A stretch of DNA of 64,000 bases from Eubacterium multiforme (GTDB lineage: Bacteria > Bacillota > Clostridia > Clostridiales > Clostridiaceae). Every line of letters starts with the position of its first letter. The first letter of the stretch is position 1. The position numbers and the translations under genes were made by a program. This document shows positions 16,388 through 24,184 of the stretch, piece after piece. The stretch covers positions 682,001 to 746,000 of the forward strand of contig NZ_JAUSUF010000001.1 in assembly GCF_030813415.1 (NCBI RefSeq), written 5' to 3'. A model generated the notes under the pieces. The model saw nothing but the letters and a program-made list of their open reading frames with translations. It made no database searches and was not told where the DNA came from.

Positions 16388-16681
16388 CTATTTACCTTCT
16401 TTTATAGTTGAAGTTGGAAGTATTACCTCAACTTCTGAATGTGGTCTTGGAATAACATGTACAGAAACTAATTCTCCAACTCTTTGTGCAGCAGCAGCTC
16501 CAGCATCTGTAGCAGCTTTAACAGCTCCAACATCTCCTCTAACCATAACAGTTACAAGACCTCCACCTACATATTCTTTTCCTATTAAATATACATTTGC
16601 AGCCTTAACCATTGCATCTGCAGCCTCTATTGATCCTACTAATCCCTTTGTTTCTATCATTCCTAAAGCATCATATTTCAT
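16388..16681 (-). CDS. BMC-domain shell protein (EutM/PduA-like hexamer)
   Basis: A 97-residue single BMC domain (about residues 4-85, starting [24 protein letters not shown]), the flat hexamer that tiles microcompartment facets. The strand [19 protein letters not shown] and the edge motif RPHSEVE are typical. Its short C-terminal tail is charged. It is the last gene of the operon, with AGGAGG before the ATG. It resembles the N-terminal part of the extended shell protein at 18986-19657, suggesting duplication. Confidence 0.95.
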   Translation of the reverse strand: MKYDALGMIETKGLVGSIEAADAMVKAANVYLIGKEYVGGGLVTVMVRGDVGAVKAATDAGAAAAQRVGELVSVHVIPRPHSEVEVILPTSTIKEGK

Positions 16682-16713
16682 TTTTAAATCCTCCTAAAAT
16701 CTTTTTTTATTTA

Positions 16714-17391
16714 TTAAATAATTTTTTGTTTTGCAATTTCATGTTTTACTATTTTTATTTTTGAATTTGAATTAAGTCCCATAGAATTTGCTTCTTCTAT
16801 ATCTAAATGGCATTCAAGGCTATAAGTATCATTTACTCTAATACTTACATTGTTTAATATTCCGCCTCTTAATCCTAAAACTTCTATTGAAACTAATTCC
16901 CCATCTACAACACCAAAGTATTTAGCATGTTTTGGTGCCATATGTATATGTCTTTGTGCAACTATTACTCCATCTTCAATTTGAACACTTCCTTTAGGTC
17001 CAATTAAAGTGATGCCTGAAGTTGCATTTAAATTTCCTGATAATCTTATATTTGGAGCTACACCTGTTTTAATACAATCACCTATTGATAATTCAACTTG
17101 TGTTTTACTTCTTATTGGTCCAAGAACTCTAACTTTTTCAATTGCACCTCTTGGTCCACATATTGTTATTGTTTCTTTACAAGCATATTGTCCTAATTGT
17201 GATAAATCCTTAATTTTTGTTAATTCATATCCTTCTCCAAATAAAATGTTTACATGTTTTTGTGAAAGATGTATATGTCTATTTGAAATTCCAACTGGAA
17301 TATCAAAAGATTCCTTTACTTCTTTTTGTTTTTCTTCATTTTCTTTAACTGCTTTTAGTAAAAGCTTTAATACTTCTTCTAAGTTTTCCAT
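16714..17391 (-). CDS. pduL: Phosphate acyltransferase PduL, microcompartment type
   Basis: Converts acetyl-CoA and phosphate to acetyl-phosphate, recycling CoA inside the shell. At 225 residues it has the two PduL half-domains, each with the zinc-binding signature NRHIHLS (near residue 36) and QRHIHMAPKH (near 145). The first 20 residues form an amphipathic helix (NLEEVLKLLLKAV) followed by a charged linker, the usual form of a microcompartment encapsulation peptide. The ATG follows AGAGGTAGG, which overlaps the stop of the aldehyde dehydrogenase gene, fitting sequential reactions and coupled translation. Confidence 0.92.
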   Translation of the reverse strand: MENLEEVLKLLLKAVKENEEKQKEVKESFDIPVGISNRHIHLSQKHVNILFGEGYELTKIKDLSQLGQYACKETITICGPRGAIEKVRVLGPIRSKTQVELSIGDCIKTGVAPNIRLSGNLNATSGITLIGPKGSVQIEDGVIVAQRHIHMAPKHAKYFGVVDGELVSIEVLGLRGGILNNVSIRVNDTYSLECHLDIEEANSMGLNSNSKIKIVKHEIAKQKII

Positions 17392-17397
17392 TAAAAC

Positions 17398-18957
17398 CTA
17401 CCTCTTTATAGTAGCTATTATCTGATTTACAAGATTTAATATTTCTTCATTATTTAAATTATCTATTTTAGGCTCTTGCTCTTCCTTATTCATCTTTGTA
17501 GCAGCTGCTTGAATTTCTGCTGGACTCATATTCATTGTTTCTTTATAACTAGGTTTAAAACATTCTGTATGAGTTTCATTTATAACATTATTTTTTCCTA
17601 ATGTATCACAGTCTACTAAACCATAGGCAACTCTTTTTATATTTAAAAGATGCATTGGTGTAACATTTTCTGAAACTGAACTTCCACCCCATGTTCCACA
17701 ACCTAATGTGAATGATGGCATAAGTCCTGTACTAGCTCCAGTACCTCCTTGAGTACCTCCAGTATTAACTAAAATACGTGAAGCTGGCTTTCTTGCAAAC
17801 TTTTTAACTATTTCAACATCTTCAGTATGGATACTCATTGTATGACCTATTCCATTTTGAAGTAATTCTATACTTAAATTACAAGCTTCATGCCAGTCAT
17901 TTACTACATAGAATGCAAGTACTGTAGTAAGCTTTTCATAGGATAATGGATTACCATTTCCAACTCCTTCTTGTCTTCCTATAAGTACCTTAGTTCCATC
18001 TGGCACATAAAATCCTGCTGCCTTTGCAATAACATCAGCTGCTCTTCCAACAAAGTTAGCATTCATAGCATGTCCTTGCTTGAAAAGCAAATTACATACT
18101 TTATCTGTTTCTTCCTTTGTCATAAAGTATCCGCCTTGTTTTTTAAGCTCTTCTATTACTTTAGCTTCATTACAAGTTTCGCAAATTATTGATTGTTCTG
18201 AAGCACAGATTGTACCATTATCAAAAGTTTTACTTGCAATAATGTTTTTTACTGCCTTTTCAACATTTGCTGTCTTTTCTATATAAGCTGGAGAATTACC
18301 AGCACCTACTCCTAATGCAGGTTTTCCTGAACTATATGCAGCCTTAACCATTCCAGGTCCTCCAGTTGCTATAATTAATGAAACTTCAGGTGATTTCATT
18401 AATTCATTTGTAGCTCCCATTGAAGTAAGTTCTATACAGCTTACTATACCTTCTGGTGCTCCAGCAGCTACTGCTGCATCATGCATTAATTTTGCAGCCT
18501 TTGATGTACATTTAACAGCTGATGGATGTGGTGAAAATACTATTGCATTTCTTGATTTTATTGCAATTATTGCCTTAAATATTGCTGTTGATGTTGGATT
18601 TGTAGATGGTACAATTCCCATTACTAAACCAACTGGCTCTGCAATTTCTATTAATTTCTTTTCAGTATCTTCCTTTATAACTCCAACAGTTTTCATATCC
18701 TTTATTGAGTCATATAAAACTGTAGATGCTAAATGATTTTTAAATGCCTTATCACAAACTTTTCCAAAGCCTGTTTCTTCTACTGCCATTTCCGCTAAAC
18801 AAACTTCGTGTTCACTTGCAACTTTAACCATATTTCTAACAATTTTATCAATTTGTTCTTCTGTATAATCAGCAATTATATTTGCTGCTATTTTTCCACG
18901 TCTTGCTAAATTTCTTGCTTGTTGTATTGATTGTAAATCTCTATCGAAATTTTCCAC
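17398..18957 (-). CDS. cutF: CoA-acylating aldehyde dehydrogenase (acetaldehyde to acetyl-CoA)
   Basis: A 519-residue enzyme of the AdhE-N/EutE/PduP family that oxidises acetaldehyde with NAD+ and CoA. The catalytic cysteine is present at residue 251 in NGTICASEQ. The NAD-binding region (GIVPSTNPTS, IIATGGPGMVKAAYSSGKPALGVGAGN) is intact. The C-terminal tail, after a flexible segment, ends in the short amphipathic helix NEEILNLVNQIIATIK, a probable encapsulation peptide. The start is GTG with AAAGGAGG nine bases upstream. It is paralogous to the protein at 26754-28244, which lacks the catalytic cysteine, so this copy is presumably the working enzyme. The symbol follows cut-cluster usage and is an inference. 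Confidence 0.9.
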   Translation of the reverse strand: MENFDRDLQSIQQARNLARRGKIAANIIADYTEEQIDKIVRNMVKVASEHEVCLAEMAVEETGFGKVCDKAFKNHLASTVLYDSIKDMKTVGVIKEDTEKKLIEIAEPVGLVMGIVPSTNPTSTAIFKAIIAIKSRNAIVFSPHPSAVKCTSKAAKLMHDAAVAAGAPEGIVSCIELTSMGATNELMKSPEVSLIIATGGPGMVKAAYSSGKPALGVGAGNSPAYIEKTANVEKAVKNIIASKTFDNGTICASEQSIICETCNEAKVIEELKKQGGYFMTKEETDKVCNLLFKQGHAMNANFVGRAADVIAKAAGFYVPDGTKVLIGRQEGVGNGNPLSYEKLTTVLAFYVVNDWHEACNLSIELLQNGIGHTMSIHTEDVEIVKKFARKPASRILVNTGGTQGGTGASTGLMPSFTLGCGTWGGSSVSENVTPMHLLNIKRVAYGLVDCDTLGKNNVINETHTECFKPSYKETMNMSPAEIQAAATKMNKEEQEPKIDNLNNEEILNLVNQIIATIKR

Positions 18958-18985
18958 TGTCTATTCCTCCTTTTGCAAAAACTCT

Positions 18986-19657
18986 TTATTTATTTTTGTA
19001 ATATTCTTTAAACTTTTTAATTAATGAATCTTTATCTAATTTTGAAATAGTTTTACTTGTAAGATCAAAATCCTTAAATTCCTTAGCTAATTTTCTAATT
19101 CTTGATACTTTTAAATCCTTCAATAATTGAATTGATTTTTCTATACCTTCCTCTTCCACTAGCTTATTTAATTTTTCTCTATCAATTTCTATTTCTATTT
19201 CAATATTTTCTATTTGAGTTTCATTATTATTAACTTCCTCTAAGTCCTTTTCTAATGAAGTGTTAAGCTCTTCTTCTTTTGCTATATTTTCTATAACTTC
19301 TAATGTAGCTTCACAAACTTCATCTTTTATAAGTTCTTCCTCTATAGCTTCTTCTATAATTTCCTCTGCCTTTTCAATTGCTGGTTTAGTTTCTATTATG
19401 CTTTCTAGATCATAATGGGGTCTTGCGATTACATGACTAGAAATTAAGAAATTTTCTCCAAGTCTATTAACAGCTGATATACCAGCATCTATTGCTGACT
19501 TTACAGCACCAACATCACCTGTTATAGTTACTGAAACTAATCCACCACCAACATATACTTTCTCAAGGATATTAACATTTGCTGACTTTACCATTGCATC
19601 TGCAGCCTCTATGGTTGCTAATAATCCTTTAGTTTCTATTAATCCAAGTGCTTGCAT
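18986..19657 (-). CDS. BMC-domain shell protein with long C-terminal extension
   Basis: A 223-residue protein. Residues 1-90 are a standard BMC hexamer domain ([24 protein letters not shown]) very like the final shell gene. An acidic linker (residues about 95-155, mostly Glu/Ile) follows, then a basic helical segment (about 165-223; KLVEEEGIEKSIQLLKDLKVSRIRKLAKEF and onward). The arrangement recalls EutK, whose BMC domain carries a C-terminal helix-turn-helix-like domain, but the extension here reads more like a SAP/Rho-N-type helical module. It may bind nucleic acid or cargo; that is inference. AAGGAGG precedes the ATG. Confidence 0.88.
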   Translation of the reverse strand: MQALGLIETKGLLATIEAADAMVKSANVNILEKVYVGGGLVSVTITGDVGAVKSAIDAGISAVNRLGENFLISSHVIARPHYDLESIIETKPAIEKAEEIIEEAIEEELIKDEVCEATLEVIENIAKEEELNTSLEKDLEEVNNNETQIENIEIEIEIDREKLNKLVEEEGIEKSIQLLKDLKVSRIRKLAKEFKDFDLTSKTISKLDKDSLIKKFKEYYKNK

Positions 19658-19678
19658 AACAATTTAATCCTCCTTAAG

Positions 19679-20308
19679 TTAAAGTAAATCTGCCCAATTT
19701 GCTGGATATGTTGTATAAAATACCTTAGCTTTATTAGGTGATCCCCAAACGACTTTAGATCCTGATGGAACAAATAGTATATCTCCTTCATTTGCTGTAT
19801 AAGTTTTACCATTTATTTCAACAGTTAAAGTTCCTTCAATAACATAATCGATTTCCTCATATGTTAGCTCCCACTCAAACTTTGAATCTTCTATAGTTAA
19901 TAATCCTGCACTCATTTTTGATTCATCTTTACTTACTAATTCTTGAAAATGCACATTAGCTTCTGGATTTCCAGTATCAAATACATCCATCTTTACTGAA
20001 TTTCCTTTAACTACTTTAAGTCCATTTTTATCACATTCAGCACTAAACTTAGAATCATTTGTTAGTGAATTTAACATTTCTTGAAGTAAACCTTCATTAA
20101 TCATAGCTTTAAAAATATCAAGTAACTTTTCACTATCTAAATTTTCAATTTCTTTTTGATTAACTTTTTTAGTAGTAACTTCTATACCATTATTTTTTGC
20201 TATATCCTTTGCAGAAGGTGTTAATATAACATCATTGTCTATAAAAAATGTTTTTTCACCACTTTTTACAAAAGTCTCCATGTCATCTGCACAAATTAAT
20301 CTTTTCAT
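19679..20308 (-). CDS. eutQ: EutQ-like cupin protein
   Basis: A protein of 209 residues with a cupin beta-barrel in its second half (GLLTIEDSKFEWELTYEEIDYVIEGTLTVEINGKTY, then GDILFVPSGSKVVWG). This matches EutQ, a microcompartment accessory protein with reported acetate-kinase activity in Salmonella. The N-terminus (KRLICADDMETFVKSGEKTF...LTPSAKDIAKNNGI) is the short domain shared by EutQ and EutT. If it acts as an acetate kinase it would make ATP from PduL's acetyl-phosphate. The ATG at 20308 follows AGGAAGTGAG; the alternative TTG is at 20326. Confidence 0.87.
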   Translation of the reverse strand: MKRLICADDMETFVKSGEKTFFIDNDVILTPSAKDIAKNNGIEVTTKKVNQKEIENLDSEKLLDIFKAMINEGLLQEMLNSLTNDSKFSAECDKNGLKVVKGNSVKMDVFDTGNPEANVHFQELVSKDESKMSAGLLTIEDSKFEWELTYEEIDYVIEGTLTVEINGKTYTANEGDILFVPSGSKVVWGSPNKAKVFYTTYPANWADLL

Positions 20309-20343
20309 CAACTCACTTCCTTTCAAAACTAAATTTTTATAAC

Positions 20344-20607
20344 TTATCCAAAATTACAGTCTTCATCAATTATTCCTATGACGGCTGCATCTATTGGAAT
20401 ATTATCATCTCCTATCATTCTTCGAGCTGATGAGCCAGTACTTACAATAACCCTATCTCCTATACCTGCTCCTATTATGTCAGTAACTATAAATCTTCTA
20501 CCCTCTTCTTTGCCACCTAATTCTTCAGCAAGCATAAATTTTAAACCATTTAAAGTATCCGCTTTTCTAGTTGCCCAAATAGTATCAATTAATTTTGCAG
20601 TTATCAT
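20344..20607 (-). CDS. eutN: EutN/CcmL-type pentameric shell vertex protein
   Basis: A BMC-P protein of 87 residues that caps the vertices of the icosahedral shell. The beta-barrel pattern MITAKLIDTIWATRKADTLNG...FIVTDIIGAGIGDRVIVSTGSSARRM is diagnostic. The ATG at 20607 overlaps the previous stop codon as ATGA, with GAAGG upstream, so translation is coupled. It is the only vertex gene in the operon, sufficient because all twelve vertices can be the same protein. Confidence 0.94.
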   Translation of the reverse strand: MITAKLIDTIWATRKADTLNGLKFMLAEELGGKEEGRRFIVTDIIGAGIGDRVIVSTGSSARRMIGDDNIPIDAAVIGIIDEDCNFG

Positions 20608-20906
20608 AAGCACTTACCTTCTTTCATTTTTAATTTGATTTCTTCCATTGCAGATTCAACTGAGGATGTATCTCCTAATATAGCTATTGAAGTCATATGC
20701 TGTGGACAAATCCCCCTAATATCTTCAACAACTACATTTGCAGCTTTTTCTGCAATATCAATTGCATAAATCATATCTATAACTTTCCCTTGAACTAATC
20801 CAATTGCACCAGCTTCATTAAGAATATCTAATCCTTTTTGGCTCATTCTTCTTTTAAGAGCTTCCTTTGTTCCTTTTGTTGGAGATTTTATTAATCTAAA
20901 ATCCAT
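20604..20906 (-). CDS. BMC-domain shell protein with N-terminal extension
   Basis: A 100-residue protein with a short basic leader (MDFRLIKSPTKGTKEALKRRM) before a BMC domain (AGAIGLVQGKVIDMIYAIDIAEKAANV...TSIAILGDTSSVESAMEEIK). It is divergent from the other hexamers in this operon. The ATG at 20906 with GGAGATGATT upstream is preferred to the in-frame start at 20945, which lies inside eutJ. The domain is clear; its special role in the shell is not. The cysteine in the pore-facing region (RGICPQH) could bind a cofactor, as in PduT-like shell proteins, but this is speculative. Confidence 0.88.
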   Translation of the reverse strand: MDFRLIKSPTKGTKEALKRRMSQKGLDILNEAGAIGLVQGKVIDMIYAIDIAEKAANVVVEDIRGICPQHMTSIAILGDTSSVESAMEEIKLKMKEGKCL

Positions 20907-20920
20907 ATAATCATCTCCAA

Positions 20921-21766
20921 TTATTCCATGATTTCTTTGGTACAACTAAGTGCTATACCTAATGGAGTTACAAACATAGGGTTCTTTGGTTTATGAGTGT
21001 AAATTTTAACTTGTTTTTCTATAACTTCTTCTATTCCAGTTAAACAAGCAGTACCACCTACTAAAGATATTTCTTGTACATCATAATTTTTTATATGATT
21101 ATTTATAATTGATCCAACCTTTTCAATAACAGGCTTTAAAACTGGTAATAGTTCTTCATGTTTTCTATTATCTCTTTTAAATTTATCTGCTTCATTAAAA
21201 GTCATACCATAAGCTCCTGAAATAACTAGTGAAAAATGTGTTCCTCCAGTTGGTTCATCTGCTACATATACAACTTTTCCATCTTTAATAATAGAAGTTC
21301 CTGTAGTACCTCCACCAATATCTACAACTGCTCCATTTTGAATTTTTAAAACTTCATTTGCAGCTGTAGGCTCATCTAAAAGATTTGTTAATTCAAATCC
21401 AGCAGCTTGTACTACATTTTTAATTGCTCCTGAATCTAATGCATCTGTTCCTGGTGGAATTGCTGCTGCTGCATATAACAATTCAGTATTTAATTTTTCT
21501 TCTATTTCTTCTTTTAATTCTCTTACAATCTTAACTGCTCCTATATAGTCAACTACCATTCCATCACGAACTACATCAGCATATCTATATGCTCCAGCAA
21601 CTGGTCTGTAATTTTCGTCAAGTACTGCTAGGACTACACAAGCAGTTCCTAAATCTACTCCTGTGTAATATACAGATGATTTTTCTAAAATAGGTTTTTC
21701 TATAACCTCTTCAAATTTTTGAACTAAGTTATCACAATATTCGAAAATCATTTTTTTATCTGACAC
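20921..21766 (-). CDS. eutJ: EutJ-like actin/Hsp70-fold chaperone
   Basis: A 281-residue protein of the ASKHA fold. Phosphate-binding loops are visible (YYTGVDLGTACVV near residue 34, VVDIGGGTTGTS near 145) with the adenosine-binding LVGGTACLTGI near 245. EutJ occurs in many microcompartment operons and is thought to assist enzyme or shell assembly; its exact role is unproven. The start is a GTG at 21766 with GGAGGTATGAA before it, inside the end of the EutT-like gene, so the two genes overlap by 19 bp. Confidence 0.92.
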   Translation of the reverse strand: MSDKKMIFEYCDNLVQKFEEVIEKPILEKSSVYYTGVDLGTACVVLAVLDENYRPVAGAYRYADVVRDGMVVDYIGAVKIVRELKEEIEEKLNTELLYAAAAIPPGTDALDSGAIKNVVQAAGFELTNLLDEPTAANEVLKIQNGAVVDIGGGTTGTSIIKDGKVVYVADEPTGGTHFSLVISGAYGMTFNEADKFKRDNRKHEELLPVLKPVIEKVGSIINNHIKNYDVQEISLVGGTACLTGIEEVIEKQVKIYTHKPKNPMFVTPLGIALSCTKEIME

Positions 21767-22395
21767 TTCATACCTCCTGTTGCTTCACAAATCATTTCAT
21801 ATAATATATTTATTAGTGAATCTAAATTATTTAAAATCTTTTCTAAAAGCTCATATTCTTCTTCAATGATTTCATATTTAAATTCTTTAAGTTTACAGAA
21901 AAGGTAATATAAATTAAAAATTTCTTTGCTATTTTCTAGGTGCATATAAATATCGGTAATCTCGAGGTCACATGATTTCAAATATTCTTTAGGAATACAT
22001 TCATTAATTACTTCTAATTCACATTTACCTTCTATAAACTTTCTAATATTTTTAATGTTTCTTTCTATATCAACTACCTTTTGTGCTAGTATTAAATCTT
22101 CATTTAATAATTCATTAGCACAACTTAAAGTTATAGACTCAATAGCTTTAAATTTGTAGATAAGTTTTTTATTTACCTTATCTTTATTTTCAACTTTTTC
22201 TTCAGTCTTTTTTTCTAATTTTTTGTTATCTGTAGGTAAGTTACTATTTATCTTTATTCCTTTATCTAATAAATATTGTCTTCCTCCAGGTGTAAGGCGC
22301 TCTCCAGTATTTAATTCATAAGTAGTAAAAGGTTCTTTTTTGTATGAATCTTTTAAATAATCTTCAGTTATAAATTTAGGCACTTTTCCATTCAC
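21748..22395 (-). CDS. EutT-like protein (cobalamin adenosyltransferase-related)
   Basis: A 215-residue protein. The first 50 residues (PKFITEDYLKD...ELNTGERLTPGGRQYLLDKGIKI) match the N-terminal module of EutT and EutQ. The rest is helical and could be a reduced adenosyltransferase-like bundle. Cysteines occur (CANELL, CELEV, CIPKEYLKSC, CEATGGMKC), but I cannot match EutT's metal motif with confidence. Choline lyase needs no B12, so a cobalamin role is not expected. The GTG at 22395 is in frame; a GTG at 22383 (giving MPKFITE, like known EutT starts) has better spacing from AGGTG and may be the true start. Confidence 0.75.
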   Translation of the reverse strand: MNGKVPKFITEDYLKDSYKKEPFTTYELNTGERLTPGGRQYLLDKGIKINSNLPTDNKKLEKKTEEKVENKDKVNKKLIYKFKAIESITLSCANELLNEDLILAQKVVDIERNIKNIRKFIEGKCELEVINECIPKEYLKSCDLEITDIYMHLENSKEIFNLYYLFCKLKEFKYEIIEEEYELLEKILNNLDSLINILYEMICEATGGMKCQIKK

Positions 22396-22399
22396 CTAC

Positions 22400-22834
22400 C
22401 TATTTAAGTAGATATTCTTTAAGCATTTTAATACCTACCTCATCATTTTTTCTAATTAAAAAGTATGGCTCATTAACTCCAATTCTTTTCAATTGTTTTA
22501 TACATTTTTCTTTATTATTAGAATTTAAATCTAATTTCGTAATTACTCCAATAACCGGCTTAGAAAATAACTTTGCAAAACCTTCTGAATATATTTGTGT
22601 GCAATTAGATCCATCTAATAATATTAAAATCTTTGAAGCATCTTGAGCTAAAGCGATTATATGTTTATACATCCAGGAATTTTCAATATATGAACTAGGG
22701 ATGTCCATAGTATTTTCACCATAAATAACATCTGCCGTTCTTCTTAAAGGGCCATTGTATCCATTTAAATAATTAACTATTGTTGTTTTTCCACATCTAC
22801 TTGGCCCAATAACCATTATCCTTTTCTTTCTCAC
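22400..22834 (-). CDS. eutP: EutP/PduV-like small GTPase
   Basis: A 144-residue Ras-like P-loop protein. Walker A is GPSRCGKTT (residues 10-18), the DxxG-region residues are poorly conserved, and the guanine-specificity motif appears as TKLD. EutP and PduV are microcompartment-associated; PduV helps position compartments and EutP has been reported as an acetate kinase in Listeria. The GTG start overlaps the stop of the preceding gene (GTGA), so expression is coupled. Confidence 0.9.
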   Translation of the reverse strand: MRKKRIMVIGPSRCGKTTIVNYLNGYNGPLRRTADVIYGENTMDIPSSYIENSWMYKHIIALAQDASKILILLDGSNCTQIYSEGFAKLFSKPVIGVITKLDLNSNNKEKCIKQLKRIGVNEPYFLIRKNDEVGIKMLKEYLLK

Positions 22835-23184
22835 GTTCTTGTTATAGGAGATACGGTAAAGCCTAACATATTTTTTAAAGTTTCATTTACTGAACTTAAT
22901 GCAGTTTCAACGCTATCTACATCTCCATTTATAAGTACAGATCCTGTGAAACGATCTAAAAATCCAATTTCAACATCTGCTACCTTAGTTGCAATATCTG
23001 CTGCAATAATTGCTGTTTCATAAGGTGTTAGAGTTAAAATTCCTATGGCTCCCCTTTCATCTATTCCTAATCTTTCATATATATCTTTCATAGGTGAAGC
23101 AATAATATGTGATATTGTAATTTGTTTACCTGGCACTGATTCTTGTATTACTCTTTGAATATCTCTATTTTCAAAACTTTCCAT
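22831..23184 (-). CDS. eutS: EutS/PduU-type permuted BMC shell protein
   Basis: A 117-residue circularly permuted BMC domain. The order of elements ([14 protein letters not shown] first, then [52 protein letters not shown]) is that of EutS/PduU, whose N-terminal strands form a small barrel capping the hexamer pore. The ATG at 23184 is chosen because AAAGGGTG ends just before it; the in-frame GTG at 23193 lies in that site. It directly follows CutD. Confidence 0.93.
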   Translation of the reverse strand: MESFENRDIQRVIQESVPGKQITISHIIASPMKDIYERLGIDERGAIGILTLTPYETAIIAADIATKVADVEIGFLDRFTGSVLINGDVDSVETALSSVNETLKNMLGFTVSPITRT

Positions 23185-23209
23185 CACTATCACCCTTTAC
23201 ATATTTCTA

Positions 23210-24163
23210 TTAGTGGCGAACTACTTTAACCTTTAAGTCATAATTTTTAATCCAAGATTCAATTTTATCTAAATCTTCATTAGTTAAACTTGGATCTCCT
23301 TCTATCTTATAATCAACACCTAATTGATTATATTTATTTACACCCATTTTGTGATATGGTAGAAGATCTATTCCTTTAAAGTTTTTATAATCTTTATATG
23401 GCATTAAAAATTCCATAGCTTTTTCAATATACTCTCTCTTATCATTAACCCCTTTTAAAAGTGGCATACGAATTTGTACATTGTATTTATTTTGTAATAA
23501 CTTTTCAAGATTATATAATATTTGTTCATTTCTAACTCCAGTCCATTTAAAATGTTCCTCTGAGTTAATATGCTTAATATCAAAAAGAAATAAATCTGTA
23601 AATTCTGCAACCTTTAGTATATCCTCTACCTTTGCATAACCTGATGTTTCAATTGCAGTATTAATACCTGAATTTTTACAGGCCATAAGCAAATTAGCTG
23701 CTGCCTCAGGTTGCATTAAAACTTCTCCACCACCTAAAGTAACTCCACCGCCAGAAAGCTCATAAAAGGTTCTATCTTCTTCTATAATTTCCATTAGTTC
23801 AGATATTGTTTTGGTTTCTCCAACAATAGTTATAGCTGAGTTACAGCATACATCTACACATTTTCCACAACCAATACATTCAATATTATGATTAACTTCA
23901 TGTTTATTAGTTATATTATTCATTGTATGGATTCCAACAGGGCAAACTTCTGCACACTGTCCACAATCTATACATAAATTACTTTTAAACATTACTCTAT
24001 TTTTCTTCATCATCCCTTCTGGATTAGCACACCATTTACAACGTAATGGACATCCTTGAAAAAAAATTATTGTTCTTACACCTGGTCCATCATACATATT
24101 ATATTTTTGAACATTGAAGATCCTTGCCTTTCTTTCAATAATTCCATTTATGTTATTATTCAT
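23210..24163 (-). CDS. cutD: Choline TMA-lyase activating enzyme CutD (radical SAM)
   Basis: A 317-residue glycyl-radical-activating enzyme. It uses S-adenosylmethionine and a [4Fe-4S] cluster to abstract hydrogen from the CutC glycine. The radical-SAM cluster motif is Cys38-x3-Cys42-x2-Cys45 (GCPLRCKWC). An inserted ferredoxin-like domain has two further four-cysteine sets (Cys64, 67, 70, 74 and Cys96, 99, 102, 106). The glycine-rich SAM-binding element (SGGGVTLGGGE) follows. The gene lies 22 bp after cutC with GGAGAG before the ATG. Assignment to choline rather than glycerol or pyruvate substrates rests on its CutC neighbour. Confidence 0.95.
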   Translation of the reverse strand: MNNNINGIIERKARIFNVQKYNMYDGPGVRTIIFFQGCPLRCKWCANPEGMMKKNRVMFKSNLCIDCGQCAEVCPVGIHTMNNITNKHEVNHNIECIGCGKCVDVCCNSAITIVGETKTISELMEIIEEDRTFYELSGGGVTLGGGEVLMQPEAAANLLMACKNSGINTAIETSGYAKVEDILKVAEFTDLFLFDIKHINSEEHFKWTGVRNEQILYNLEKLLQNKYNVQIRMPLLKGVNDKREYIEKAMEFLMPYKDYKNFKGIDLLPYHKMGVNKYNQLGVDYKIEGDPSLTNEDLDKIESWIKNYDLKVKVVRH

Positions 24164-24184
24164 TTAAACTCTCCAGCTTTCTTA

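Noticed and set aside
17009..17425. 138-codon plus-strand open frame
   Set aside because: Opposite pduL; no homology and poor start signals.
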